Part shown: in pieces, positions 52,533-61,143 of the stretch
Position numbering within the stretch: position 1 is the stretch's first letter
How the letters are laid out: each line of letters starts with the position of its first letter
NCBI RefSeq assembly: GCF_017497975.1
Contig: NZ_JAGDEL010000024.1
Location: forward strand, 1-64,000
DNA length: 64,000 bases
Direction of reading: 5' to 3'
Source of the DNA: Metabacillus bambusae
GTDB taxonomy: Bacteria; Bacillota; Bacilli; Bacillales; Bacillaceae
The notes under the pieces: generated by a model
What the model saw: the letters and a program-made list of their open reading frames with translations, nothing else
The model's database searches: none
Told to the model about the DNA's origin: nothing
Program-made: the position numbers and the translations under genes

Positions 52533-54470
52533 TTATCTCTTCTCATTCACCCAAACAATCATTTCACCTGGTTGACGGTTACACCATGCATAGTAAGGGA
52601 CTGCTTTAATTTCCACCTTACGTGTGTGTTCTTCTACAGGTCGATATAATTTATTTTCCCAGCCAGCATCCTCCATTCGTTCAGCTTGACCTGAAATGAC
52701 CACAATCCCTTCGAGTAAATCCTCTTCAAATTTTGCTGTTAATTCTGCATTTCTCGGAAGGAAAATGCTAGGTAAGCTTTTTCCGTTATCAACTTCTTCT
52801 AGACAGTACACAATAGGGCCACGTTGAAGAGCTACTTTGCCATTATTATTGCGAACAAGTGGATTAGCTTGGATCCGTTCAATTACCATTTGGAGTGCTA
52901 ATTCTATTTGATCGTTTTCACTCCAATTACGATTAATATAGACATAGCCATTTTTCATTAACGGCTCATGATCGACAATTTCTCCATTGACTTTTACAAC
53001 TGCACCTTTTGACCAGCCTGGAATACGAAGTGCTATGGTGAATTGTTGCTCAGATTCAGGAGAAATATTGATTGATATTTTACCATCCCAAGGATAGTTT
53101 GTTTTTTGAACAATACCTACTTGATTGCCTGCTATTTCGATTTGAGTTTCATGTCCCATATATAAATGGACAAATAATTCATTTTGATTTTGAGTGTATA
53201 TATAATGTCCAATTGACGCTACTAATCTAGCAATATTTGGAGGACAGCAGGCACAACCGAACCATTTTTGACGGACTGGTTTAATATGCTTCTTGTCGTT
53301 TCGTTTTTCACTAGCTTCTGGCTGAACTTCTAATGGGTTCACATAAAAGAATTTCTTCCCATCTAAGTCCATTCCACTTATTGTTCCGTTATATAAAGCT
53401 GTTTCTAGAACATCTGAATATTTACGATTCACCTCAAGATTAAGCATCCGTTTTGCCCAAAAAACAAGACCGATAGAAGCACATGTTTCAGTATAAGAAA
53501 GATCATTTGGTAAGTCATAATCAAATGAGAACGCCTCACCAAATACCATTGAACCAATTCCTGCTGTTATATACATTTGCTTTTGAGTCACGTTTTCCCA
53601 TAAGGTCTCACACGCTTTTTTCAAGGATTCATCATTGGTCTTAGATGCAAGGTCTGCCATTGCTGTGTACATATATACCGCACGAACAGCATGACCAACC
53701 GCTTCTTTTTGCTCTCTTACCGGCTTATGTGCTTGATGGTAGGCATAGTCATCATTGAACCAAAATGGTTTCTTTTCATTTCTTTCTTTTTTCTCAAGAT
53801 CAAAATAATGTGGCTGTTTTCCACGTTCATCAATGAAATATTTGCTTAAATTTAAGTAGTTTTCGTTAGCTGTCACATCAAATAATTTTACAAGTGCTAA
53901 TTCAATCTCTTGATGTCCTGGGTATCCTTTTAGCTTATTCTCTTCAGGTCCAAATACCGAAGCAATATGGTCGGCATATTGACACATTATATCTAAAAAT
54001 TGCCTTTTGCCAGTTGCATGATAATAAGCAACAGCTGCTTCAATTAAGTGACCTGCACAATATAATTCATGATTATCACGTACATTTGTCCAGCGGTTTT
54101 TTGGTTCTTTCACTTGATAATACGTGTTTAAGTATCCGTTTTCATCTTGGGCTCTTCCTAATAAAGCAACAACTTCATCAACGATTTGCTCAAGCTCCTC
54201 ATTCGGTTCATTTTCTAAGCTAAACGCAACAGCTTCAATCCATTTTGCAACATCACTATCTTGGAACACCATCCCAAAAAATTCACCTTCAGCTTCCCCA
54301 GCAGCAAGACGGAAATTCTCAATTGCATGACTCGGAGCTGTGTCAGGAATACGATCGTTTAAAGCTTCCCATTGATATGGAATGACATGTTCGCGAATAA
54401 TCTCAAGACGTTTTTTCCAAAAGCTATCTGTGATTTTAACATTTGATTTTCCTTTTTGTTCGATTTTCAT
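52533..54470 (-). CDS. GH127 beta-L-arabinofuranosidase
   Basis: A 645-aa cytoplasmic glycoside hydrolase of family 127 (DUF1680), which releases L-arabinose from beta-arabinofuranosides such as those on hydroxyproline-rich plant glycoproteins. The zinc/catalytic centre is visible: SYTETCASIGLVFWAKRM near 325-342 supplies Glu and Cys, and WFGCACCPPNIARL near 405-418 supplies the vicinal Cys pair including the nucleophile. An (alpha/alpha)6 barrel (HYYDLEKKER, AYHQAHKPVREQ) precedes C-terminal beta domains. There is no signal peptide, so the substrate is an imported oligosaccharide. It is the last gene of the sugar operon, about 120 nt after the permease genes. Confidence 0.92.
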   Translation of the reverse strand: MKIEQKGKSNVKITDSFWKKRLEIIREHVIPYQWEALNDRIPDTAPSHAIENFRLAAGEAEGEFFGMVFQDSDVAKWIEAVAFSLENEPNEELEQIVDEVVALLGRAQDENGYLNTYYQVKEPKNRWTNVRDNHELYCAGHLIEAAVAYYHATGKRQFLDIMCQYADHIASVFGPEENKLKGYPGHQEIELALVKLFDVTANENYLNLSKYFIDERGKQPHYFDLEKKERNEKKPFWFNDDYAYHQAHKPVREQKEAVGHAVRAVYMYTAMADLASKTNDESLKKACETLWENVTQKQMYITAGIGSMVFGEAFSFDYDLPNDLSYTETCASIGLVFWAKRMLNLEVNRKYSDVLETALYNGTISGMDLDGKKFFYVNPLEVQPEASEKRNDKKHIKPVRQKWFGCACCPPNIARLVASIGHYIYTQNQNELFVHLYMGHETQIEIAGNQVGIVQKTNYPWDGKISINISPESEQQFTIALRIPGWSKGAVVKVNGEIVDHEPLMKNGYVYINRNWSENDQIELALQMVIERIQANPLVRNNNGKVALQRGPIVYCLEEVDNGKSLPSIFLPRNAELTAKFEEDLLEGIVVISGQAERMEDAGWENKLYRPVEEHTRKVEIKAVPYYAWCNRQPGEMIVWVNEKR

Positions 54471-54587
54471 TTTAAATCCTCCTCGTATTATATGTTTAAG
54501 CCCTTTAATAAGAGCTTAGATGAATGTGGAAGCACCTGGAACTCAATGTTGAATATTAATCTATTTACTATTCAATTTTTTATCCTA

Positions 54588-55412
54588 TCAATCTTTCAAT
54601 CCAGATAAAGTAACCCCACGGATAAAGAAGTCTTGTGCTAAAAGGAAGATAATGATAACAGGTAGAAGACTAAGCACAGTACCTGCCATCAATACTGGCC
54701 AATCTGTTGAATACATACCTTGCATCGCTGCTAGACCCAAGGGTAATGTCATTTTTTCTAATGAATTTATGAAAACCAAGGGACCAAGGAAATCATTCCA
54801 GACACCCATGAAAATAAAGACTCCAAGTGTTGCAAGCGCTGGTTTTGATAATGGTAAAAATATTCTCCAATAAATCCCAAAGGGAGTGCACCCATCAATT
54901 TTTGCTGCATCTTCAAGTGCTTTCGGTATTGTTAAAAAGAATTGACGCATTAAAAATGTTCCAAACGCGGAAACGAGTCCAGGTAATATTAAGGCTGCAT
55001 GTGTATCAACTAATTCATAAAAACGCATAAGGATAAAGTTTGGAATCATTGTAACTTGTGCTGGAACCATCATTGTTGCAAGATATAATCCAAATAATAA
55101 ATCACGATATTTAAATTCAAGTCGTGCGAATACATACCCCGCCAAAGAACTTGTGAATAATTGGGCAATTACGACAATGATCGTCACCTTCATACTATTA
55201 AAGAAAAACTGGCCAAAAGGAAAGCGATCGGAGATATTCAAATAATTGTCCCAGTTTAGTTTTTCACCAAATAGTGTGGGCGGAAAAACAAAAACTTCTC
55301 CCATTCCCTTTAATGACGTACTAAGCATCCAAACAAAAGGAAAGATCATCGTAAGTGCCCCTAGGAAAAGAAAGAAATGTGCAATCACACGATTGGTTAG
55401 TGATTTTTTCAT
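54588..55412 (-). CDS. Carbohydrate ABC transporter permease (CUT1, MalG type)
   Basis: A 274-aa permease with six helices, of the CUT1 family. The ATPase-contact EAA loop is LEDAAKIDGCTPFGIYWRIF (in part) near 185-205, and the N-terminal MIFPFVWMLSTSLKG is typical of MalG-like subunits. It follows the MalF-like gene after 15 nt. The importer has no ATPase gene here, so it probably uses the shared MsmX-type ATPase. Confidence 0.92.
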   Translation of the reverse strand: MKKSLTNRVIAHFFLFLGALTMIFPFVWMLSTSLKGMGEVFVFPPTLFGEKLNWDNYLNISDRFPFGQFFFNSMKVTIIVVIAQLFTSSLAGYVFARLEFKYRDLLFGLYLATMMVPAQVTMIPNFILMRFYELVDTHAALILPGLVSAFGTFLMRQFFLTIPKALEDAAKIDGCTPFGIYWRIFLPLSKPALATLGVFIFMGVWNDFLGPLVFINSLEKMTLPLGLAAMQGMYSTDWPVLMAGTVLSLLPVIIIFLLAQDFFIRGVTLSGLKD

Positions 55413-55427
55413 AGTTTTGATCCCCCC

Positions 55428-56369
55428 TTAGTAGATTGAATCCTTTTTCTGACGCCAAAATTGAATTAAAGTGATAATCGCAATAACGAAGAAAAGTACA
55501 TATGACATCGCACTTGCATAACCCATTCTAAAAAATTGGAACGCATTTTCATAAATATAATGAACCATAACCGATGTAGAGCGTGCAGGTCCCCCCTGTG
55601 TCATCAAATAGACCGAATCAAAGACCTGGAACGAATTAATAACAGCCATAACCGTGACAAAAAAAGTAGTAGGTGAAAGAAGTGGTAACGTAATATTCCA
55701 AAACTTATTAAACCAAGTTGCTCCATCAATATCTGCTGCTTCATAATAATGTTCTGGAATTGCCTGTAATCCTGCCAGAAAGAGCAGCATATTAAAACCT
55801 ACACCTTTCCATATGCTCGTGATAATCACAGCAGGCATCGCCCATGTTGTACTCGTTAGCCAACTTGGGCCTTCTATTCCAACGAGACTTAATATGAAGT
55901 TAAGCACTCCATATTCAGGGTTATAAATCCATTGCCAGATAACTGCCACAGCAACCATTGAGGAAATAACCGGAAGAAAATATGCAGCACGATAAAACTT
56001 AATACCCCTTAACCCTTGATTAAGTGCAATCGCTAACATTAACGAAAATACAATTCCAAGTGGTACTGATGCAACAGTGAAATAAATCGTATTCCAAAAT
56101 ACTTTTATAAAGGTTTCATCCTGAAATAAATCAATATAGTTTTTTAACCCAACAAATTTTATTGGTTGTAATAGATCCCACTCCGTAAAACTGAGAAAAA
56201 AAGAAGCTACAACCGGCCAAAGAGTAAACATAATAAATCCAAGGATGTTTGGCAGCAACAAAATGATTGCCCAAGTACTGTCTTTATAGAATAGTTTTTT
56301 TATAGAACGTTCCTTTTCTCTAGGATTATTCGTTGGGATCAATGGAACATCATTCGTTTTTAGACTCAC
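55428..56369 (-). CDS. Carbohydrate ABC transporter permease (CUT1, MalF type)
   Basis: A 313-aa permease with six helices. The cytoplasmic N-terminus (EKERSIKKLFYKDSTW) is followed by IILLLPNILGFIMFTLWPVV; the EAA loop is YYEAADIDGATWFNKFWNI near 215-233. The GTG start has AGGGGTGA upstream. It is separated from the binding-protein gene by a hairpin. Confidence 0.92.
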   Translation of the reverse strand: MSLKTNDVPLIPTNNPREKERSIKKLFYKDSTWAIILLLPNILGFIMFTLWPVVASFFLSFTEWDLLQPIKFVGLKNYIDLFQDETFIKVFWNTIYFTVASVPLGIVFSLMLAIALNQGLRGIKFYRAAYFLPVISSMVAVAVIWQWIYNPEYGVLNFILSLVGIEGPSWLTSTTWAMPAVIITSIWKGVGFNMLLFLAGLQAIPEHYYEAADIDGATWFNKFWNITLPLLSPTTFFVTVMAVINSFQVFDSVYLMTQGGPARSTSVMVHYIYENAFQFFRMGYASAMSYVLFFVIAIITLIQFWRQKKDSIY

Positions 56370-56388
56370 GTATTTTCACCCCTTATGG

Positions 56389-56426
56389 ATAAGCCCTAGT
56401 TTGAATAGTTGCATACTAGGGCTTAT
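56389..56426 (-). promoter_or_regulatory. Intercistronic hairpin between binding protein and permease genes
   Basis: ATAAGCCCTAGT (56389-56400) and ACTAGGGCTTAT (56415-56426) form a perfect 12-bp stem with a 14-nt loop. No T run follows on the minus strand, so it is not a full terminator; it probably limits read-through or stabilises the upstream message. Confidence 0.7.
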
Positions 56427-56434
56427 AATAATCA

Positions 56435-57748
56435 CTACCTTGCTAGTTCCTCTGCTGAACGACGGTCAATATTTTCCGTTACCACTTCCACTGACTCTCC
56501 TCCATAATAAAACTTATCCAATTCTTCAGTAATAATCGAATTCACTTTGTTATTTGAAATTAGTGCATTCGGATAGACTTTTGCATCCTTAAAGTACGAC
56601 ACCATTTCTTTAAATCCTTCTGGATGAACTTCCTCGTTATACCATTTAGCAATTCCTTCTTCTGTATAAAGTGATTGTCTATTAGGCATCCAAAGCCCTT
56701 CACTAATTAAATCAATTTGATACTCTTCAGAAGATAGAAAGCTTACTAGCTTCCATGCTTCTTCTGGATGTTTTGTTTTGGCTGAAACAGAGTGAACATG
56801 TGCTTGCCCATGTGTATACGCCTCTTTAAATTTTGGTAGTGGTGCAACTCCTACAGGAAAATTCATGCTAGCTAATTCTTGTAGTGCCCATGAACCTTCA
56901 GCAAGCATGGCAATTTTACCTGTTTGAAGCATTTGTGAAGCTTTCATTCCTACTTTTTCTAAAACACTAGCCTCTGGAGCTACTCCATAGTTTTCTCGTA
57001 AGTCTAATACAGATTGTAAAACCTCTTGGACCTCAGGTGTTTGATAGGTAGTACTTGTTAAATCTTCATTGAAAGGATTACCGCCATTTGAAAGGTATTC
57101 AGTGATTGTCGAGTAATTATTTTCAAAACCGAATACACCATATTGCTCAACTTTGTCACCATCTTTGATTGTTAGCTTTTTTGCAACCTCAACAAATTCG
57201 TCCCAAGTCCAGGCATTATTTGGGTCACTAGGTGGATAAGGTACACCCGCTTTATCAAACAAATCTTTGTTGTAGTATAAAACTGGTGAAACTGTACAAC
57301 TACTTACACCAGCAATTACTCCATCAATCTCCATGACTTGAGCTGCGGACGGAATAAAATCATCTAGTGAATATTCTGCTTTAAAGTATTCTGTTAAGTC
57401 TAGGAGAACGTCCTTTCCTTGAAAGGTACGATAATCCTCGGTATTTAAGAAAAACACATCTGGTGCTGCATCACCGGCAAGCATTGTTAAAAGCTTTGAA
57501 CTATAGTTTGTTTGTGGAACTGGTGTGTATTCGACTTTAATATTAGGGTTTTTATCCATAAATGCTTTTAAGCCTTTTTTTACAGCTTCAGTTTCTAAAG
57601 GACTAGCTTCCCATCCCATAAATTTCAAGGTAACCACATCACTGTCTGAACCGGAATCGCTTGTAGAATTAGAATTAGAACTACTACACCCACTTAAAAC
57701 CAAGGAAACTAGTAAGAAAAATGCCAGAATTACATGAACCTTTTTCAT
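56435..57748 (-). CDS. Carbohydrate ABC transporter substrate-binding lipoprotein
   Basis: A 437-aa family 1 solute-binding lipoprotein (signal ending VSLVLSGCSS, lipobox Cys near 21, then a Ser/Asn-rich linker). VTLKFMGWEASPLETEAVKKG near 40 and the late GWALQEL-type WALQELASMNFPVGVAPLPKF (in part) are typical of CUT1 binding proteins. It is first in the operon, so highly expressed. The partner GH127 enzyme suggests an arabinofuranosyl oligosaccharide as cargo. AAGGAGGG precedes the ATG. Confidence 0.92.
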   Translation of the reverse strand: MKKVHVILAFFLLVSLVLSGCSSSNSNSTSDSGSDSDVVTLKFMGWEASPLETEAVKKGLKAFMDKNPNIKVEYTPVPQTNYSSKLLTMLAGDAAPDVFFLNTEDYRTFQGKDVLLDLTEYFKAEYSLDDFIPSAAQVMEIDGVIAGVSSCTVSPVLYYNKDLFDKAGVPYPPSDPNNAWTWDEFVEVAKKLTIKDGDKVEQYGVFGFENNYSTITEYLSNGGNPFNEDLTSTTYQTPEVQEVLQSVLDLRENYGVAPEASVLEKVGMKASQMLQTGKIAMLAEGSWALQELASMNFPVGVAPLPKFKEAYTHGQAHVHSVSAKTKHPEEAWKLVSFLSSEEYQIDLISEGLWMPNRQSLYTEEGIAKWYNEEVHPEGFKEMVSYFKDAKVYPNALISNNKVNSIITEELDKFYYGGESVEVVTENIDRRSAEELAR

Positions 57749-57791
57749 AAAATGAACCCTCCTTGTAGACTAGTTATTCTTTTTAACTTAT

Positions 57792-57805
57792 TGACAACGC
57801 TTACA
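57792..57805 (-). promoter_or_regulatory. cre site of the sugar operon
   Basis: Read on the minus strand, TGTAAGCGTTGTCA fits TGNAANCGNWNNCA at every defined position, 44-57 nt before the binding-protein start. Confidence 0.8.
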
Positions 57806-57862
57806 AAATTGTTTTATTAAACTGTTTTCTTCCCCCTCTTCATATTCTTGTTTATCAAGCAA

Positions 57863-57899
57863 ATTCGAGATGTTTTAAATCTAACTAATGATCTCGAAT
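57863..57899 (-). promoter_or_regulatory. Inverted repeat behind the lacI gene
   Basis: ATTCGAGAT and ATCTCGAAT form perfect 9-bp arms with a 19-nt loop, 56-92 nt downstream of the LacI regulator stop codon. No strong T run follows, so it may be a weak terminator or a second operator site. Confidence 0.45.
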
Positions 57900-57911
57900 C
57901 ATACTTTCAAT

Positions 57912-57928
57912 CAGTTTAAACGTTTAAG
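57912..57928 (-). promoter_or_regulatory. LacI-family operator upstream of the sugar operon
   Basis: CAGTTTAAACGTTTAAG contains the perfect palindrome TTAAACGTTTAA. A near-identical copy (16 of 17) lies at 59022-59038 in front of the regulator gene itself. Confidence 0.7.
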
Positions 57929-57954
57929 TAAAGTGTAACCCTTTCTAGAATATA

Positions 57955-59007
57955 CTAGAAGAGGCCAGTAGGTGGGCAGACAGAATCTCTTTCAATTAAT
58001 TCACAGCTTAAGGTGGTTTTTAATTTGTTACAATCAGTTGGACTTCCACTTATTAAATGATAAATCGTTTCAATAGCCAATAAGCCCATTCTACGTAGGG
58101 GCAGACTCATTGTTGTAAGCTTAGGAGAGTAGTAAGCACCAAATTCTCTATTATCAAATCCGATGATTGAAATATCATCTGGAACTCTATAACCTAAATC
58201 GTTGCAAGCACGTATAGCACCAATTGCCATCTGATCATTCATAGCAAGAATAGCTGTTGGGAGATCTTTTGTTTCAAGCAGCTCTTTAGTCAAGGAATAC
58301 CCTGAATCAAATCGCCAATCCCCAGTCTTAATATAGGATGGATTAAATAAAAGATTATGTTTTTTGATCGATTTATAGTAACCTGAATACCTTGAATGAG
58401 AGGACATCGAGTCAATATGACCACTTATTAAGGCTATTTTTTTATGCCCCTTTGAAACAAAGTAATTCGTTGCTTCATAGGCTGCTTGCTCATCATTATA
58501 ATTGATTGCGCAATGCTCTTGTTTTGTCGTATAACAGTATGTAAACAATATAGGAATATCTGTTTCTGGAATACTTTCAGTTACATCTCTTGGATGTAGG
58601 CCAACATAAATGATTCCATCCACTTTTTTACTCACCAATTCATCCATTATTTTTTTTATGATCGGTTTCACTAGATCTGGATCATTTGGGTTGTTGCTTA
58701 CTCGCTTTTCTAAACGCATATTTGTTAATAAAATGGAAAGACCAAGTTTTTCGGCATTTTCATTTATTCCATCGATTATATTTGGAGCATTGAAAACTGT
58801 CATATCTTCAACAATAACTCCAATTGTATTTGTTTTTTTCATTTTTAAGCTTTTGGCAATTAGGTTTGGACGATAATTTAATTCCTTTATGACTTCTAAC
58901 ACTTTCTTTTTCGTATCCTCCCCTACGTTTCCGCTTTCATTAAGAACGTATGAAACAGTAGCTATCGAAACCTTTGCTCGCTCAGCAATATCCTTCATTG
59001 TTACCAT
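57955..59007 (-). CDS. LacI-family transcriptional regulator of the sugar locus
   Basis: A 350-aa repressor. The N-terminal helix-turn-helix and hinge (MKDIAERAKVSIATVSYVLN, then NYRPNLIAKSLKMKKTNTIG) are followed by a periplasmic-binding-protein-like sensor domain (FGAYYSPKLTTMSLPLRRMG near 300). I set the start at the ATG at 59007, 8 nt after GAGG; an ATG at 59013 is too close to that site. It precedes the ABC operon on the same strand. Two matching operators predict control of itself and of the importer/GH127 operon, relieved by an arabinose-containing sugar. Confidence 0.9.
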   Translation of the reverse strand: MVTMKDIAERAKVSIATVSYVLNESGNVGEDTKKKVLEVIKELNYRPNLIAKSLKMKKTNTIGVIVEDMTVFNAPNIIDGINENAEKLGLSILLTNMRLEKRVSNNPNDPDLVKPIIKKIMDELVSKKVDGIIYVGLHPRDVTESIPETDIPILFTYCYTTKQEHCAINYNDEQAAYEATNYFVSKGHKKIALISGHIDSMSSHSRYSGYYKSIKKHNLLFNPSYIKTGDWRFDSGYSLTKELLETKDLPTAILAMNDQMAIGAIRACNDLGYRVPDDISIIGFDNREFGAYYSPKLTTMSLPLRRMGLLAIETIYHLISGSPTDCNKLKTTLSCELIERDSVCPPTGLF

Positions 59008-59021
59008 CAACATCGCCTCTT

Positions 59022-59038
59022 CAGTTTAATCGTTTAAG
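59022..59038 (-). promoter_or_regulatory. LacI-family operator at the regulator's own start
   Basis: CAGTTTAATCGTTTAAG differs from the site at 57912-57928 by one base (T for A next to the central CG). It abuts the ribosome binding site of the lacI gene. The remaining gap to 59284 is AT-rich with nothing else recognised. Confidence 0.7.
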
Positions 59039-59284
59039 TTAATTTGATCATAAACTACTAAAAGGAAAAAAACAATAATGTTTTCTGAATTTTCTCTCTA
59101 CAATAATTGCACTCATAACCTCTATTTTTTAGTATCTTTTTTCTAATAGAATATAATTACTAGTTTAATGTGTTTGCATTCTAATACCTTGCAATGACAA
59201 TCCTGAGAATTTTTTATTTCGGGAAAATAAGAAAATGACGTATTTTGTAGTTGAAATTGCAATTTATCTTTAGTTTAAAACTAC

Positions 59285-59316
59285 AAAAAAATAGAGATGG
59301 AAAAATTCCATCTCTT
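59285..59316 (-). terminator. Terminator of the yfiBC operon
   Basis: AGAGATGGAA pairs with TTCCATCTCT around a 3-nt loop and is followed on the minus strand by TTTTTTT. It abuts the stop codon. Confidence 0.88.
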
Positions 59317-61135
59317 ATCCAACCTCAAGCATATTAAACTGGGCTTTAACAAGCTCATAATAAATCCCTCTTCGTTCCATTAATTCATCGTGATTTCCTT
59401 GTTCCATGATATTCCCATGATCAAGTACAATAATATTATCTGCCTCTCGAATTGTTGAAAGTCGATGGGCAATCATTATCGCTGTTCGCCCTTTTAATAA
59501 TGTTTTCATCGCTTTTTGGATTTTGATTTCTGTCTCTGTATCAATGCTCGCTGTTGCTTCATCTAATATGATAATCGTTGGATTAGCAAGCAATGCCCTT
59601 GCAAATGAAATCAACTGGCGTTCACCTACAGATAGAACATTCCCTCTTTCCTCAACCTCTGTTAAGTATCCATTCGATAGGTTTTGAATAAAATCGTCTG
59701 CGCCTACTGCTTTTGCAGCTTCTACAACTTCTTGATCCGTCGCTGTTGGACGACCGAATCTGATATTATCAATAATCGTACCTGAGAAAATAAAGGTATC
59801 CTGTAGAACGACACTAATCTGTGCTCTCAGATCTTCAATTGAAAGGTCCTTAATCGGAATCCCGTCAACTTTCACCTCACCACGAGTCGCATCGTAAAAA
59901 CGGCTAATTAAGTTTGCAATTGTCGTTTTTCCCGAACCTGTATGACCAACTAATGCTACAGTTTGCCCGGCTTCGATCGTAAGTGAGATATCGTTAAGTG
60001 CCTTTCTTGATGTATCATATGCAAATTCAACTGATTCAAACTCAATTTGGCCTTTCATATCAGACAAGAAAATTGGGTTTTTCGATTCTGCAACAAGCGG
60101 TTTTTCATCGATAAATTCGAATATTCTCTCTGACGAAGCCATCCCCATTAATAGCTGATTATATACCTGACCAAGTCTTGAAATTGGCTCCCAAAACATT
60201 CCTAAGTAAAAAGCAAAGGAAACAAATGTACCGATTGTTAATGACCCGTCAGCAATGAGTGTAGCTCCGTACCAGATTAAGATTGCTGTACCAATTGCAT
60301 TGGTCATCTCCACCATCGGCGTAAACATCGCATTTCTTTTTGTCGCATTTCTCCATGATTGAAAATTTTCAGTATTAACACCATCAAAGAATTCAATGTT
60401 TTCTGCTTCTTGGGTGAAGGATTGTGTAACACGTATACCTTGGATGGACTCATTTAAATGGGAGTTTAGCTTAGACTGCTTTAGCCTTACTGTCTGCCAC
60501 GAGCGACGAATTTTTTTCCTTAAGCTAGTCGAAATAAAAAACATAATCGGAACGATAACCAAAATTGCTAGTGTTAGCTCTGGACTCAAAGTAAACAATA
60601 GCACAACAACACCAATGAGCAAGAAAAAGTCCATTAATAAATTAATTACTCCACTCGTAAAAAGCTCTTGTAATGAATTTATATCGTTCATAATGCGAAC
60701 TAATATTGATCCTGCAGATCGTTGATCAAAAAAACGATGTGACAGAGATTGAACATGAGTAAATAAATGTCTTCTAATATCATAAATAACATTTTGTCCA
60801 AGCAAATTCATCCACTTTATTCGAAACCTATTTGCAATATAGGATAAAATGTACATTGCAGCAATCGTTATGACGAGTATCGTTAATAGATTCATATCAT
60901 TATTCTTAATTGCATGGTCAAGCGTATATTTTCCTATTAATATAGGAGCGGTTAATCTTACAACTGCCGATACAATAACGGCAAGAAAGGCCAATGGTAA
61001 CACGTTTTTTGAATAAGGCTTTAAATAACTCAAAAGCCTCCACATCTGCTTCCAGTTAAAGGGCTTTTCGATGATTGTATCAGTCGAATATTGAAACCTT
61101 TCCTTAATAAGTACCTTCTTATCTTGATTTCCCAT
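59315..61135 (-). CDS. yfiC: Heterodimeric ABC exporter subunit YfiC-like
   Basis: A 606-aa ABC exporter half with six N-terminal membrane helices (about 30-330) and a C-terminal ATPase: Walker A GHTGSGKTTIAN near 395, signature LSVGERQLISFAR near 497 (non-canonical V and E), Walker B IIILDEATASID with the catalytic Glu intact, and the H-loop AHRLST. With its partner it forms a heterodimer whose one ATP site is degenerate. I set the start at the ATG at 61135, 6 nt after AGGTG; a GTG at 61141 is possible. Two bases separate it from the upstream subunit gene. Such exporters move drugs or lipids. Confidence 0.9.
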   Translation of the reverse strand: MGNQDKKVLIKERFQYSTDTIIEKPFNWKQMWRLLSYLKPYSKNVLPLAFLAVIVSAVVRLTAPILIGKYTLDHAIKNNDMNLLTILVITIAAMYILSYIANRFRIKWMNLLGQNVIYDIRRHLFTHVQSLSHRFFDQRSAGSILVRIMNDINSLQELFTSGVINLLMDFFLLIGVVVLLFTLSPELTLAILVIVPIMFFISTSLRKKIRRSWQTVRLKQSKLNSHLNESIQGIRVTQSFTQEAENIEFFDGVNTENFQSWRNATKRNAMFTPMVEMTNAIGTAILIWYGATLIADGSLTIGTFVSFAFYLGMFWEPISRLGQVYNQLLMGMASSERIFEFIDEKPLVAESKNPIFLSDMKGQIEFESVEFAYDTSRKALNDISLTIEAGQTVALVGHTGSGKTTIANLISRFYDATRGEVKVDGIPIKDLSIEDLRAQISVVLQDTFIFSGTIIDNIRFGRPTATDQEVVEAAKAVGADDFIQNLSNGYLTEVEERGNVLSVGERQLISFARALLANPTIIILDEATASIDTETEIKIQKAMKTLLKGRTAIMIAHRLSTIREADNIIVLDHGNIMEQGNHDELMERRGIYYELVKAQFNMLEVG

Positions 61136-61143
61136 GATCACAC

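Noticed and set aside
57944-57961. Hairpin TTCTAG/CTAGAA at the end of the lacI gene as its terminator
   Set aside because: The stem is only 6 bp, lies over the stop codon and is not followed by a T run on the minus strand.
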